64,000 nt of DNA from Hydractinia symbiolongicarpus (GCF_029227915.1 NC_079876.1:31159828-31223827); one strand, 5' to 3'. Counted from the stretch's first letter, positions 22,144-42,613 are shown. The notes: generated by a model not told the origin, from the sequence alone. Translations and numbers: made by a program.

Positions 22144-22227
22144 TTAAATATTTTCATATATACATCTTCGTAAAACTTTGTACATATTAGTCAGCTTAAA
22201 TTCGTGTATTTTTAACACCGCATCGAA

Positions 22228-29244
<7,017 letters not shown>

Positions 29245-29354
29245 TGTTGCGAATTATTGTACAATCAGCATATTATACTATAATCTCTAAATGTAAAATG
29301 AATAAAATTTTAAGTGACTTAAAAACAAAATTATTACTATATATATATATACTT

Positions 29355-29394
29355 ACTTACATCATCAGGTATGTGAATACCTGATGATGTAAGT
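29355..29394. repeat. perfect hairpin upstream of EML
   Basis: Arms ACTTACATCATCAGGTA (29355-29371) and its exact reverse complement (29378-29394) are separated by TGTGAA. It is about 110 bases upstream of the EML start codon, so it could lie in the 5' UTR or promoter. It may equally be a small foldback remnant. Confidence 0.75.
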
Positions 29395-30299
29395 ATACTT
29401 ACGAAAAGCTTTGTTTTAATTTAACAAAATACACATATATATTTTAGACATGTCTTATTAATATACATTTACTATGGCGAAAAAGAAACTACTCAAAATA
29501 ATTAATAGTTTGTTCTAAACTAGTATCTCCAAAAAAAGGCAAAACATTTCATTGAAATTTACATGTTCTTATAGCATGGGCATGTTTTGAAAACGCTGCA
29601 TTCATAACGGCAATATTGCTTATGCAATGCAAGTTATGGTTTACACAGAAGAGAAATACAGCGAACAAGTGTGTATATATAAATACATAATATTTTCAGC
29701 CTGTGTTTATGAACAGTGCTGAAATGGATTCAATAGAAATATTACTTGCAGCCTATAGAAGAGAAAAGAAATAACCACAAGTAAAAAATAATATTGTTAG
29801 ATTTAGAGAGAATTATATATAAGGGAACTTATATTTTGGAATGTTCTTGGCTTATGGCAAAAAAAATTACTCAGGTTGTTTTAGTTGTTTAACCAATGAT
29901 TTGAGGTTTAACCCAAACCTTATAAAAAAGATGTGTATATATTCCCTGTTGTTGAAAAACCTTTTTCTCCTACAAGCCTCTTTTAAACTTAATTTTTTCA
30001 CAAAAAGCAGAGGACATGCAATATTTCAAACCTCAACATTACCTCCCCTGGCCCTACAGAACCACAACTTTACATGATCAATTATATATAACTTTCCTCA
30101 GTCTCCTGACAAAGATGATGTTTTCTTGGTTAATTTTTAGCTCTCCTTTATCAATGCGAGGTACCCTGACTCCTCACATTACATTAGGAAATTATCATAA
30201 AGGTTTATCTTGATGTCTAGATATAAAAATAAGACAACAGGCTCTGGGAAAGGGATAGTAATCTGACAACCTACAGTAGTGCATTGAATTACAATGATA

Positions 30300-30302
30300 G
30301 CT

Positions 30303-30336
<34 letters not shown>

Positions 30337-30670
30337 GTGCATATTTTACATGGCTAGCCTCACAAATATCGAGGGATATACCCTGTCTATTATTTCCAGG
30401 AGGGGCCATGGCGTAGATGGAGAGTCCTAGAGTATTTAATGCTCATTTTGAGCTACGCGACCCAATTAGAGCCCGCGCTCTACTAGACAACTCCCGGCAA
30501 CATCCAACGGCCCACACAGTGTGCCATCTTCCCAATTTCCCTCACATGGCTTGGGTTAACCCGGGGCTATGGTAACATTCACTCGCCCATGTTGAATCAC
30601 CGTCAAGAGGAATCGAACCCCAGTCTCCCGCACAGAGTACGAGAGCTATAACCACTAATCTACGGCGCCA
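30300..30670 (-). mobile_element. SINE copy 2, tRNA-derived, with TCTA tail
   Basis: Read on the minus strand it starts TGGCGCCGTAGATTAGTGG, which contains an A-box-like stretch (TAGATTAGTGGTTATAGC). A good B box, GGTTCGATTCC, follows. Next come a tRNA-unrelated body shared with 17715-17923 and a 3' tail of about eight TCTA units (GATA on the plus strand, 30301-30336). Split pol III promoter, shared body and short-repeat tail together define a tRNA-derived SINE. It is about 370 bp. Confidence 0.82.
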
Positions 30671-31346
30671 CAACAAATAAACAATTTAAAATCGTAAAAG
30701 CTGGTGTAGCTATAGCTAGCTAGCAATATACACCTTTTTGAGTGTTTACAATTTCTGCGCTGAGCTCTTCCCGAAGCAGAAAGATGCATAAGCGTGCTGA
30801 AAGATGGTCTTTTCAGCTCAATTCTTTCTACGGAAACATTTTAGAGGCTTTAAACTATTATCTTACTACAACATTCAAAAAGGTCTACAGACGGTAGGTC
30901 TGAGTTTAAACCTGCAAGAATGTTAGCCTTTGTATAGCCTGGATAGATAGCTAAACTTTCACTCAACTTGAATTCCTCCCTTAAAAAAAGAGTGCTAATC
31001 ACACTTGTACAAAATTGTCAAGTCACCATAACGTCACACGACATTTTAAACATTTGCATCTTTCTAAAAGTCAAATTTTATACAAATCGAAACAATAAGC
31101 CATTTCTAAAATAACCTGAACAATATATACTTTTAGGGTTTACCTACAGTATTCCTTACCTTTACCCATTTCCATAATGTTTTCCTGTTGTTATGTTTAC
31201 ATTCATTCTCCGCGATACAGCATCTACCATCTTGAATAGAATGTTTTTAATAAATCATGCCTCCTTTGCACAAACCCAAAATGGTACTTCCTAGTATAAG
31301 GCGGTAAAATGGTTAAAACAATCCGTGTCACTTCGAATTCGCAATT

Positions 31347-31717
<371 letters not shown>

Positions 31718-34103
31718 AACTGGGACACGCTTATGCAAAAAGCACAATCAGGTATGCTAAAGAATTCAAAACTTAAACGTTGTCTCGAGGGATGAAATGA
31801 ATTGGTCCCGTTTTCACATTTAAAAGGACATCGACAAAACTAAAGGTATAATTATACGAGGCAAGTTCAAACAGTATAGTGGCGTTAAGTCTTGTTAATA
31901 CACACATCAGAAAGATTTACCAAGGTTGACAATATGCTTAGCATATGTTTAAAAATTGCCCTATTTGAGCCTGAATATGCTTATTAAAAACATGTAGGTA
32001 GGCCCGTTATGTTTTTAAGTTAAAGAGACGTAAGACTTTTAAATATTTACAGATATTCTACCTAAAATCGTCGTTTTTCGTCACAAAAGCGTCAAATAGC
32101 CAATGCTCCAAAGCTTATAGACTGCATAATCGCTACTTTTGTACACACATATGTCAGGTAGACTGCGTTTAAAACTTGTTAGTTGCATTATCTAGGACGA
32201 TCTCTAGGACACAAATAAATAACGTACGTCGAAGTAGTTTTTCTTGTTTGTAAAAAATATGGGGAATTCATTAAATGAATTTTGCTTCCATTCGTAACTG
32301 TGTTACATGAGTACTGCTTAGTATTACTTTAACTGTGTTACCACTACACCGCTGTCGCTCAATGATTGTACTTGGAGTACCAAAAGAAGAGACACAGCCT
32401 AAAGAAAAAAGAATCGTGTTTGCAGACACAATACTAACTCACACATGGCGAATGATTATACTTATTACATAAAACGTTGATTTGTAGCATCAACTTGGTT
32501 AGCATGCCCATACATGTATTCATATTTGTAAGCAGTAAAATCTAGTTTTTAAGTAACTTAGTACAAGTAATATATAGAGATAGTGTCTCAAATAATTGTC
32601 TAGGCATACTATCTGATCTAGTAACCTTCTTCATCTATTTGTGCAGGTTATGTGCTGGTTGCATTGTTATTGATGAAAGCACAAGTTTATTTTCAGCGTG
32701 GCTTGTTAGTTATCTTGTTTATGACCCAATCCTTTCTCATTCTCGTTTACAACCTCGTTCTCATGGCATTTTGCCTTGTTGATGAAGCTGACCACTCCTC
32801 AATAACAGCTTAGAAGCCACAAGACCCTGGGGGCGAGGTTTTCTCGTTCACTAATATTATTCAACTTTTGTCCTTTGACGGTTTCGGTACCTAATTGTCA
32901 TAATAATTTTTACTCGTCAAACTTTCTTCCTCGCACTGCTCGTCTGTGGAACTCAATACCATGCAGTCTTAGGTGCAAAATATAGGCCCCTCTCCAGTTT
33001 ATTACTTTTAAGACAGACAGAAGAATTTTTCGTATTATTATAAGAGACTTGTCAATAAGTCGTTTATACGTACTTATCGAAGTACTTCTTTTTCAAAGTC
33101 CAAATTATTATTTGGTTCAGACAATAGGTAAATATTTGCCAGCAAAGCAAGCTCATTTGGGTGAACACGGAGTTTTTAGCAGGTATTTTAATAATCGTGT
33201 TGCTTTTTGTTGGGCCTTTTCTATTTATCTTGTGGCAATAGTTATCAACGCAAATAATTAGGTTCAATATTAGATTGCTTGTGTGTAACATGTGTAGTTG
33301 TTCTGATGCAGGAACTTTTACTTGTTGGGTTATAAAGCTCATTGTTCACTATGGTTTAATTTTTTTAACTTACGTTAGCCCAAGTGAGACCGTGATAACA
33401 AAAATTAACTCACAAAATTAACCCGAAGTAACTCGCGTTACGCCACGTTAACCCTATAGCGAGAACCAAGTTTAACGAAGGACTGGGTGAAAATTCCGAG
33501 TGTTCAAAACAAGTCAGTTATACGAAGTTTCAACCCAATACCACATGCAAATGGTCAAAGAGGCATTTTCTATCTTCCAACATCGCACTTTACCATTGCA
33601 GTGCTGCGCATTTTTGAAAAGATCCTTCTTTTCTCAGGAGACAACTAATTAGGTCCTCGAAATTTAAGCTGCGCTATTTTTCTAAAGACGAAGTCTAGCC
33701 CAGTTCATCCCCGGAGCATTTTTCATGATAACTTGGTCCACAAAAGTTACGACGCTTCAACTGTGCTTTGCTTGCTTAATTTTATTTCGAGCTCTATTTA
33801 TGGCTATTTCGGAGAGCCTTCTTGTAAGGGAAAAATGAGTTCCAATTAATTTTCGACATTTTGTTTCGATTTCTTACGTCAAACCGTCAAACAAAGCAAC
33901 CTGACAAAATAATGCTGATTAATATGATTAATTGAAAGTTCATCTACGTGCCGTTGCTACCTACGACCTTTTATATACGAACTCCATTACTTATTACGCA
34001 AGATAAAATAACATCATTTAATACGCTATATCCGCCCCAATGCACATTTAAGCTGTGGCGTCACTACCTGGAGATCAGTAGCAGTGTCCAATGCTTTGTT
34101 ACC

Positions 34104-34222
34104 TGTGACAACGAGGCTTGACTGTGACAACGAGGCTTTGTTAACCGTGACAACGAGGCTTGACTGTGACAACGAGGCCTTGTCAACCGTGACAACGAGT
34201 CTTGACCGTGACAACGAAGCAA
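34104..34222. repeat. tandem repeat with 42-bp higher-order unit
   Basis: The core GTGACAACGAGGCTTG recurs about six times, alternating short (19 bp) and long (23 bp) spacing, so the composite unit is about 42 bp. Both strands are open across it, but the protein would be a low-complexity repeat. Confidence 0.8.
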
Positions 34223-34549
34223 AGGAATCATTAATTTGTAGTCCTTTTTTACGTCGATCTTTTATTTTGTCATTTTCTTATTGTCATCATTTGTAATTTA
34301 GACATGTTACATAATTTAGGGTCATGAATGTTAAGGGCTGCTCATAAACTTTTTTTCGCTTTTAGTTAAATGCTTTATCATGCAAGTGAGCACGGAAACC
34401 AGCCGGTAGCTTCAAAACATGGAAAGTTCTAACACCCATAGAGCACCAGTCGGTTTATTAGACAATGTTGTTCCTACACTGAGCCTTTCAATTATTCTTA
34501 AACAAGAATGAATACTGAGTAATCATAAAATTATGAAATTATGGGAAGC

Positions 34550-34660
34550 ATGGCTGCATAATTAATATCCAATGATGGTTACATATTTAGTATCCAATAA
34601 TAGCTGCATAATTAGTATCCAATGACGCTTGCATAATTAGTATAACTTGATGGTTACAGC
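34550..34660. repeat. roughly 33-bp tandem repeat (TGCATAATTAGTATCCAATGA)
   Basis: About four degenerate units built around GCATAATTAGTATCCAATGATGG. Related units appear again at about 36255-36325 (ATGGCTGCATGATTAGTACT), so the unit is also dispersed. Confidence 0.65.
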
Positions 34661-35414
34661 ACAAGAATTACGTAAAAACAAATTTTGCCCTGCACATTTG
34701 TCAATGCGTTTCTGTTTCATTACGAAAACCGTGGGCTTGCTGACTACTCTGATGAGTTTAAACCAATATTGTATGTAGGGCCCGCACTCTTTCTAAAGTT
34801 TATACTAATTATTTCGCGTTCTATTCAATACATTCACAATTCACTGTCCGTGTTGCGTAAAAGTTGTATTGTCTAGTGAATTTACGCAAGTAATTGAAGT
34901 CTATAATATTTATGTCATTAGCGGCATTTATTTAAAAGTAGCTTTTCACTTCTTCCATTTTCTTTTAACGGAGGAAGGTTTAAAACTTTGAAAAAGCTGC
35001 AATAACTTCTATTCAAATTTCACAACGCTACAAGTTTCAGTTCCAAATGGTTACTAAAATCAAGTTTATCGATCAGTACGTGCATACCCAAGCATTTTAA
35101 TACCCAAGCTTTTTAATACCCAGGCTTTTTTTGCAAGCTGGTAAGCGTACATATATATATTACTTGATGTCTATTTTACAATTTTGTAAAAACAGCCTTA
35201 TATTTTTCATTGTAGTTTGAACCCTTTTTCTCGAATTTGTTACGAACATCTAAAGTAAAAGTGTTCATGGTGCTTCTGACATTACATTTTATAGGCTTTT
35301 ATAGGATTTTATTTTGCATAATTTGGACACGTGATTAATTCGATTTCCCGATTTTGTCAGATTTGGTTCGAAAATCAGAAAAACCTGGATTTTCGGGCAA
35401 TTTTTGGCATTTTT

Positions 35415-35588
35415 TTATGTGATTCACGTAAAAACCGGAATAAATGTTAGGTAATTCTTATTTAGCTTTCAGAAACTTCAAACAGAATGCAAAAATTCGC
35501 TCTGGAACAAAAGTAATTAAATTTTAAGCAGATAGTGGCATTTCTAACAAATTTTAAGCTTTTGATGATGTCACAGAAAATGTGCTTT
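35415..35588. repeat. dispersed repeat family X, copy A
   Basis: Aligns with 42440-42613 over about 170 bp: ACTTCAAACAGAATGCAAAA, ATTCGCTC, ACAAAAGT, TTAAATTTTAAGCA, AGTGGCATTT, AAGCTT, TGATGATGTCACAGAAAATG. The relationship ends near the GTGCT motif in both copies. Confidence 0.8.
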
Positions 35589-35785
35589 TTTACTCGATTC
35601 TCCAACCATCCATTCTCCACCCATCCATCAATTTTATGGTCACTTTTTAGGGAAGACTTAAAAAAAAAGTATCCACAACTTTTCGAAACTAGCCTGACCG
35701 AATTTGACAAAACACTTAAAAAATAAGTCTATAATGCGAGCAATACGTTTGAATTAAGTTGAACAACCCTATGAAAAGTTATTGA

Positions 35786-35823
35786 GGGGGGGGGGGATTC
35801 CGCTCCCCCCTACCCCCCCCCCC
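35786..35823. repeat. G11/C-run inverted sequence
   Basis: Eleven G (35786-35796), then ATTCCGCT, six C, TA, and eleven C (35813-35823). The G and C runs can pair as a GC hairpin or form a quadruplex. It is strongly out of character for this AT-rich region. Confidence 0.85.
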
Positions 35824-37092
35824 AAAAAAAAAATAGGGTGTTCTGGTAATTCATTCGTCACCACAGTTTAAATATGCAAATTCAGTTTGATTTATATAAG
35901 CTCAAGCGTTTTTTTCTTAGTACATGTTTTGCTTATGTTTGTATTCCATATTTATGTTAGTATGCCATCATTAATTAAATGAGTTGAAAATATTTTTTCA
36001 CAAAAACGTTCATGCTTTAATTTTTATAACAACTGTTTTTAAATCCATCACCAAAATGGTTAAAAAGACAAGAGTAATCAAATTTCTTCAATTTCTTGGT
36101 CAAACTATCTATCTATTGATACTAGATTCAAATTCAAAGATGTAATATTTAAAACTTCCTGTGGAGGCATGGTCGAAATTAAGTTCAAATTGATCACATT
36201 CGTTTGCGTAAAAAACCGCCTCAGTCAAACAATCTATTGATTCTAGATCCAAATGCATAATTTGTATCCAAGAATGACTGCCAAATTAGTACTCAATGAT
36301 GGCTGCATGATTAGTACTTAATGAGTCATAATTACTTAAAATGTCTAAACAACATTGAAAATAACAGCACGTAAAAGACGTTATTTGTTGCGTGGACACT
36401 GATTAGTTTCCGACTACTCAGAGATAAAAGACAACCCGTATTACACATAACTTTTATTGAAAAGTAAGGTCAGAAGAAAGAACTGTGATGACCGAAGCGC
36501 TGGTATAAAATATTTTCATTCATTTTTTAGCTGTTCATGGTATTTGATTGTTTTGCTGTAATTTTTAGATATTTTTGTTTTTTTCCTTCTCATACCATTA
36601 AAACACGAAAAGACATTTTGTTGATCATAACATTAAGTCGGTTTTCTTAGAAACATTGTTGTTTGAATACTGATGACTGTATAATGTATATATTATTCAT
36701 AACGCAGTGTGAGTTCCTCAAAGGAGTGAGAGGAGCCCACGCTCCACCACTATTTTCAACAGAGCTCAGGGGAATATCTCCGTATCTCCGTGGATGCACT
36801 TCGATTTCCATGGTCATCAACGACAATGCAAAAACATAAAAACGCCTTTGAGACGAGCTTAGACCTGACATCTTTTCCTAGCTTTCATGATGCGTGACCT
36901 CGTTTTGATACTACAACTGCAATCCACACCAACTTAACAATACATCAATTATTTTTAAAAATTGTGTTCTCATTTATAATTTAGAAACATATTTAAACTA
37001 TATATAATTTATAAATACTGCTGTTAGAAAATAAAAAAGAAAAGAAACTCGAACTTCTGACAGCGAAGATAGATCACGTTATTGATGTCAAC

Positions 37093-38848
37093 ATGAAGCA
37101 AGAGTTTCAGTGCAGTCACATTTTACTGAGATATCATGTGCTATCAGAATTTCACAAGCCAATCGTAAGTATTGTATCCTTGTTTCGAATTTCTTGCTGA
37201 TCTCAGCAGTTTTATAGAGCATAAAATCTAAAAGTAATATTCTTAAACATTTGCTCTCTGTCGCAGTAGTCCTGAAGTTTTTCCTCCATCATTGGAGCTT
37301 ACAAATTTATTTTCTATCATGTTAGAGGTGAAGAACAGTTTATAAACTTGTAATTTCTTCTGTTACAAATAATACTAATCGAATTTTATGCTTTGAAAAA
37401 TAATTTCGTCTCTTTTGTTCCTCCCTCTCTAAAAAGCCCGCCTATATTTCTAAAGATTGAAACACTACTCTCGCGTCGTCAGATATAGAGTAACGATATT
37501 TGTATTTCGAGAGAAACATTTAACTGTTTCAATTAGGCGAAAGTCCTTGACTGAAAACGTGTGCCCTTCGCAAACTATAATTTTTATCTGAGTCTCGTGG
37601 TACTTAATGATAGGGTATATCTCGGTCTATTTAATTCTTAATATTTTGGAAATATATTAATGAACTTATTCTTCTCATTTTGTGAGACAACAATACAAAA
37701 ACGTTTTATGTTCCACGTAAGTGGGTCCGTAAAATCAGTAAATACAGAAGTTGAAAGTCTCTGATCAGTGCAATAAATTATGTAGTTGATCTCACTAATT
37801 TCGAGAGATATCCAATTGTTTCCAGAAATAGTTTCGAGTCTTTAAAGTTCCTATTTTAGTAAGAGAGATTTCTGTTATGAAGTAAAATACACATACGATG
37901 AAGAGTACACCAATGACGAATTGCCGTTAAAAACAAACTGATTTTACGTTGAAAGAGAGTTGTAACGTGATATCATGTTGTGATTACTCCCTTTTCTTCG
38001 TAACAAAATACCATTAAAAATTGCAAAATTGACCGACCACCAATCTCCAGTATTTATTATGTTTTGTGCATGGTGTGATTTCCATAATGGTGAGCTCCCT
38101 TTGTCTTATTTTTTAGTGGCCGATCATTAAACCTATCCTGCTCACCCTTCTTCGTTGTGTGTTTGCCATCTACCTTATCGTTTTCATGACTATCAGTATT
38201 GCATGGGATCATAAATCACCACGATGGTTAACATTTGCAACAAGTTGGAACTACATCCTGGTGTTGTTATACTTTGTGTATGCATTCTTCATATCTGTGT
38301 TTCTTCCCTCAAAAGATGAACCTTCAGTTTCAATGTCTGCTCTTCAAAACGGCAATTCCATCGACATCGAAGACAGTCGACGAATTGGTGATAATTTACC
38401 CATCAGCGTGAAAATATTCTGGGTTTTTTTCAACATCGCTCTGACTTTATGTACCAGTGTTGTGTTGATATACTGGGTACTTCTGCACGACTATAACACT
38501 AATTTAAAAGCTGACTTAGACACCTATTTGAACTTTGACCGCCATGGCATCAATTTAGTACTACTGATTATTGACTTCTGGTTTCATCATATACCTCTTC
38601 GATTTCTTCACTTTGTTTATCCGCTTCTTGTATCACTTATATATCTTGTTTTTAACGTAGTGTATTGGGCCATCACAGATGAACTAATCTATAGCGCAAT
38701 TGATTGGGATAATGATTTAGGAATGGCGATTGGTTATTCGATAGGTAACCTGGTGCTGATTATTATTGCGCATTTTCTTTGGTACTGGATCAATCAAGGT
38801 AAACGAAAGATCAGGAAAGCTCAACAGGAAGCACATTACGTGGCGTGA
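37093..38848 (+). CDS. Rolling-stone-like multipass membrane protein
   Basis: Two exons, 37093-37164 and 38117-38848, joined in phase 0 by a GTAAGT donor and TTTTTTAG acceptor, give 267 codons plus TGA. This is close to the usual length of the Rolling stone family. Exon 1 supplies MKQEFQCSHILLRYHVLSEF. Exon 2 starts WPIIKPILLTLLRCVFAIYL and has about six hydrophobic segments (near residues 34-54, 66-84, 122-146, 168-181, 189-208, 230-252). Family landmarks are clear: VKIFWVFFNIALTLC, VLIYWVLLHDY, HGINLVLLIIDFWFHHIPLR, LHFVYPLLVSLIYLVFNVVY and YSAIDWDNDLG. In Drosophila the founding member is needed for myoblast fusion. The molecular function is not established and should not be transferred to this gene. 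The C-terminus is basic and presumably cytosolic. Another upstream non-coding exon is possible. Confidence 0.88.
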
Positions 38849-39074
38849 TACATCAAGATTCCACTATGTTGCGGACAATAGAGACTATTCAGAACGAGAC
38901 GTCTATCCTTTTTAATACCTTTTTATCCCCAAGAGAGTAAATTTTCCAATGTCTGGAAAACAACTGATGTTTCTATATTTTCTGATATCAATTATTTATT
39001 ATTTAATAATTTTTTAAATTCTTGTTATTTATTTATTTATTTATTTGTTAATCCAAGTTACATATCATATCTAC

Positions 39075-39080
39075 AATAAA
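39075..39080 (+). promoter_or_regulatory. poly(A) signal of the Rolling-stone-like gene
   Basis: Canonical AATAAA about 230 bases past the stop codon on the same strand. A short ATTT repeat at 39025-39052 precedes it in the 3' UTR. Confidence 0.65.
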
Positions 39081-39963
39081 AATTTTTACATCACCTAACA
39101 ACTTGTAATGTCTAACATATTCTCATGAGCTGCAATATGTCCCTTAACTATATTGTCAAAAAGCTTTCAAAGCATCCAAAGGATTTTTCATTAATTCACA
39201 GCGGAATATTTTGATCATTTTCAAACTCAAAAGAAAAGTTCCCTCTAGAGTTGCAAATGCGTCTCAAAGGAAAATGGATTTTTTGTCTTCATCTATGATT
39301 GTGTTCTATAACAATGGCCCACGATAACTTTCATATATTTACGAATGTTAAAAAAGTATATTTTAGACGTTTACAATAAGAAAAAAATATTTGAATTGAC
39401 TATGAAACGTATTGAGACAGGAAGAGCATGATTCGATACAAACAATACGAATGGGTGCAAAATTTTAAAGCTGAAAGGTTTGAAGAAATTCAAAAGTGGA
39501 CGTAATGACAGTTACTATGTCAAGTCAGCGAAGTTGTCCGGATAGATGTGGAGGTAGATATGAGAAAGATTTTGCGTTGAAATCAAGGATTCTGGCTTTT
39601 GGGTAAAAAAAAAATTCCGTCGCACATAATTATCTTCAAAGTTAAGAAATTTTCTCAGCCATTTTTAGATAACGCAGATACTTTTTTATTACAAAAAAAC
39701 TTTCGCAAAAAAAGTCTTCATCGCCTCAGAATAAAACGTTAAGAGCAAGAAGTTTCAAATATGTGTTTTTTAACCAAAAGAAATTTTGGTACTAAAACCA
39801 CGAACACGCTTTTTGAGAATAGTTGAAAGAGGTAATAAGAATGTATTGTAAAGAAATCACATACTTATGTTATCATCTCACTAAATATACCATTTTTGTA
39901 TTTGCATCTCTATTGTGCAAATAAAATGGCTTTCCAAATTGAAAATAAATAAATAAAACAAAT

Positions 39964-40535
39964 TTAACCCTAGGGCGGTCCGTTTGGGAAAAAGCCCAAT
40001 TTTGACACAACTTTTATTCCTACTTCAATTGACTCAAGAATAAAAGGGAACTAGATGCTCACTTCAGACTTATTTGATAGAAAAAGACCTAAACGTTTTT
40101 TGGCATCTAGAAATTTGCGCCCTGGCGTCCGTCAGGGAGGCGCTGGCCTGTTGACTTTAGTTTAACGTAAGAGCGAATTGCGAGTATTAGATTTGTAGCA
40201 AATGCATTGGGCGCACGCTAAGTAGGTGTGCCGTGACACAAAACTGCGTTTCGGTGAATTTGCGCTGCTTTGTTGGCCCGTAACATGAGCAACAATCTCG
40301 GATTTGGCAAAGTTTTCGGAGAGATTTGTTGAATGAATTATTGATTTTGTACGGCCAAAATTTCACAACAAAGCGCTTTTAAACTCTGTCTTTCTTTTCA
40401 AAGGGCAGTGTTTTGGTCTTACTACCAGATCTGAGCAAAATCAGTTCGTTGAAATTGCTTGTGACTCAGCTGGGCAGCCTTTAAAACGACAGTGGCTGTC
40501 CTGTATATATACGGGATCTGCACCACAAGGGTTAA
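39964..40535. mobile_element. piggyBac-like MITE (TTAA, CCCT termini)
   Basis: TTAA lies at 39964-39967 and 40532-40535. The left end continues CCCTAGGGCGGTCCG and the right end in reverse complement continues CCCTTGTGGTGCAGATCC. TTAACCCT is the hallmark of piggyBac ends (TTAA target plus CCCW start). The 572-bp interior is more GC-rich than its surroundings and encodes no transposase, so it is non-autonomous. Confidence 0.78.
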
Positions 40536-41211
40536 ATACGAATAATTTCTTTGTGCCAAGAAATATGGCGTAATGCAAAATTTATCGTCACAATGAATTT
40601 ATTTGGACTTAAGAAAAGTGAGGAACCCTCTAAAATGTGTGATACCTTGGAGGAAAGAAATGCAGATACAATTCTCCTAGGTAAAACGCACTCCAAGTTT
40701 TATAGCGTAAAATTGCGTCGGAAAAGAAATATGTTAATAAGTTGGAACAACCGTGTTAAGTCTGAAGAGTAAGAAGGGGTTCAAATAAAAAAATCGAACA
40801 ATCCAGTTTTAACTTTAAATTTGCAACTTCCTCAAAAATAATCCTGAATTATTGTGAAACTTCTTTTTTGATTTTCTATATCTTACCATTTTGATGCACA
40901 TGCAGGTAGTATAGTTGATAGTCAATTCTTTTGCATCCAATTTGATTTAGATAAATGGATTAAAGAGAGCAAGTTACAATAATGTAAAAAAAAACCTTTC
41001 GAAACTCACTCTATGTTGTCGTCCGATTAAACAAAATGCGTTGGCAATTTTGAACAGGTATTTAGAAAACGACACTTTTCCCGTATAATTGTAGTACAAA
41101 TACAGAGCATATGTATCTATTAAATTAATGCCTAACAAATCTTGTTGATATTGGGTTATAGAAGGCAACAGCAATATCATATTTATTTTTAAAAAGAATG
41201 ACATTATTTCC

Positions 41212-41305
41212 TTCAATTAGCGCCGCCCTTTAATAAGCGCCCCCTTTTAAGAACAAATATTTTATTAGCGCTGCCTTCTAATTAGTGCCGCCTTTTAATT
41301 AACAT
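41212..41305. repeat. degenerate GCGCCGCCCTTTAATTA repeat
   Basis: Four or five decayed units around TTAGCGCCGCCCTTTAAT in about 90 bp. Similar words (CGCCCTTTATTTGA, TAGCGCCCTACT) recur at about 55408-55432. Confidence 0.6.
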
Positions 41306-41601
41306 GTACGCCTTACCACTGCCATGGTAAGCCCATACAAAATTGTTTTTCTAAATACATTAATACCAACAAATTACGCAACTTTTTAATTTCAAATTTG
41401 AACAATCTTTGTACCCACCATAAACAAAATATTTTGAGCACAAGCGCGTTCACAACTTGCATTTACTTGCACTATCGCTCGCTATAATTACTAATTTTAC
41501 CTAAGCTTCTGAACAGAAGGCTACGGAGCGATATTCGTGATAAGGTTGAGGATAGGAGCATTTAACCCATAAATATTAGAGTTTGCGAGATGTTATTAAT
41601 G

Positions 41602-41734
41602 CAATAATAACCGGTTACCCCGGGCTGTACAGCAAAATATCGCCCGAGGTCTAAGTGCCGATCAAGCTTGCGAGGTCGGTGCAATGACTGAGGGCGATAT
41701 TTTCGGTGCAGCACGCGGTAATCGGTTATTATTG
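41602..41734. mobile_element. 133-bp foldback element
   Basis: The left arm, CAATAATAACCGGTTACC then GTACAGCAAAATATCGCCC, pairs with the right arm, GGGCGATATTTTCGGTGCA then CGGTAATCGGTTATTATTG. The pairing is nearly complete over about 44 bp. The spacer (GAGGTCTAAGTGCCGATCAA onward) is about 45 bp. It has no coding capacity. Confidence 0.78.
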
Positions 41735-42245
41735 TATTTGTTAACCGTCAAGTTAGATAAAAACATAAAATAAGAATTTTAGTTTAGTTAATAATATAAT
41801 TCACTACTTTTGTTACACTACTTTTGTTAACACGCGAGGTCAAAATTCGAAACAGTCCTGTCTAAAAACAAACATTCTATTTAGAATTCGAAAGTCCCTA
41901 TAGAACAAAACTTTGTAAACAAAACATTACGATGTTTGACACGTACAGAATAATGTGTAAAGATAAATGCGCAGCTTAAGTATAGTTATACAACGAATAT
42001 TGAAGTAATTTTTTTTAACTAGCTAGCTAGCCAAGAATAACATGGGCTTCAACGAGTTTTATATTGCCTCGGTTAACAATGTCTTGCAGTAGTTATAACT
42101 TTCTCACCTCATGTTTCTGGAGTATCGCGGGGATGGTAAGGGTGCGCGCAATAAATTGTTATAGTCTGGCAATGGTTGCAGCTTTTTCACCACGGACTTC
42201 TAGGCTACAACTTGTGGGGCGAAATACAACTTAATACCCATGACT

Positions 42246-42265
42246 TAACCCTATTCGGTCCGGGT
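42246..42265 (+). other. isolated piggyBac-like end (TTAACCCTATTCGGTCC)
   Basis: TTAACCCTATTCGGTCCGGG resembles the left end of the 39964 element (TTAACCCTAGGGCGGTCC). It sits about 190 bp before repeat family X copy B, so family X may be the interior of a decayed TTAA element. A matching right end was not found. Confidence 0.4.
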
Positions 42266-42439
42266 TTTTTTCAATAACTCCTTATTGCTATATTATATGG
42301 CTATGAAACTTACTGAGTTTCAATATTTATCTATTAGACACCTGCATGTCACATATTCAGGTCTCCTACATTACTCGAAACTACCCCTAAATATCTCTAT
42401 GAAATCCTTATAATGGGGAAAATTTAATAACTCCTGTTT

Positions 42440-42613
42440 TTTTTTGCGATCCACGTAAAAATCGGAAAATATGTTAAATAACTTTTATTGAGCTTTCACA
42501 AACTTCAAACAGAATGCAAAAATTCGCTCGGAAACAAAAGTCATTAAATTTTAAGCAAAAAGTGGCATTTTTAACAAATTTCAAGCTTCTGATGACGTCA
42601 CAGAAAATGTGCT
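42440..42613. repeat. dispersed repeat family X, copy B
   Basis: Same orientation as 35415-35588 and aligned over about 170 bp with scattered substitutions. Identical blocks include ACTTCAAACAGAATGCAAAA and GTCACAGAAAATGTGCT. Confidence 0.8.

Larger units (their letters stand above)
20445..22227. other. convergent intergenic region between PGM1 and EML
   Basis: It contains the 3' ends of two convergent genes. An ATTAAA at 20781-20786 is a possible but distant poly(A) signal for PGM1. A foldback element lies at 21045-21140. The remainder is AT-rich and no coding sequence was seen. Confidence 0.5.

Noticed and set aside
30179-30409. 76-codon minus-strand frame
   Set aside because: It lies within the SINE and its TCTA tail, and gives only repeat-derived residues.
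34026-34296. Frames of about 60-70 codons on both strands
   Set aside because: They are translations of the 42-bp tandem repeat.
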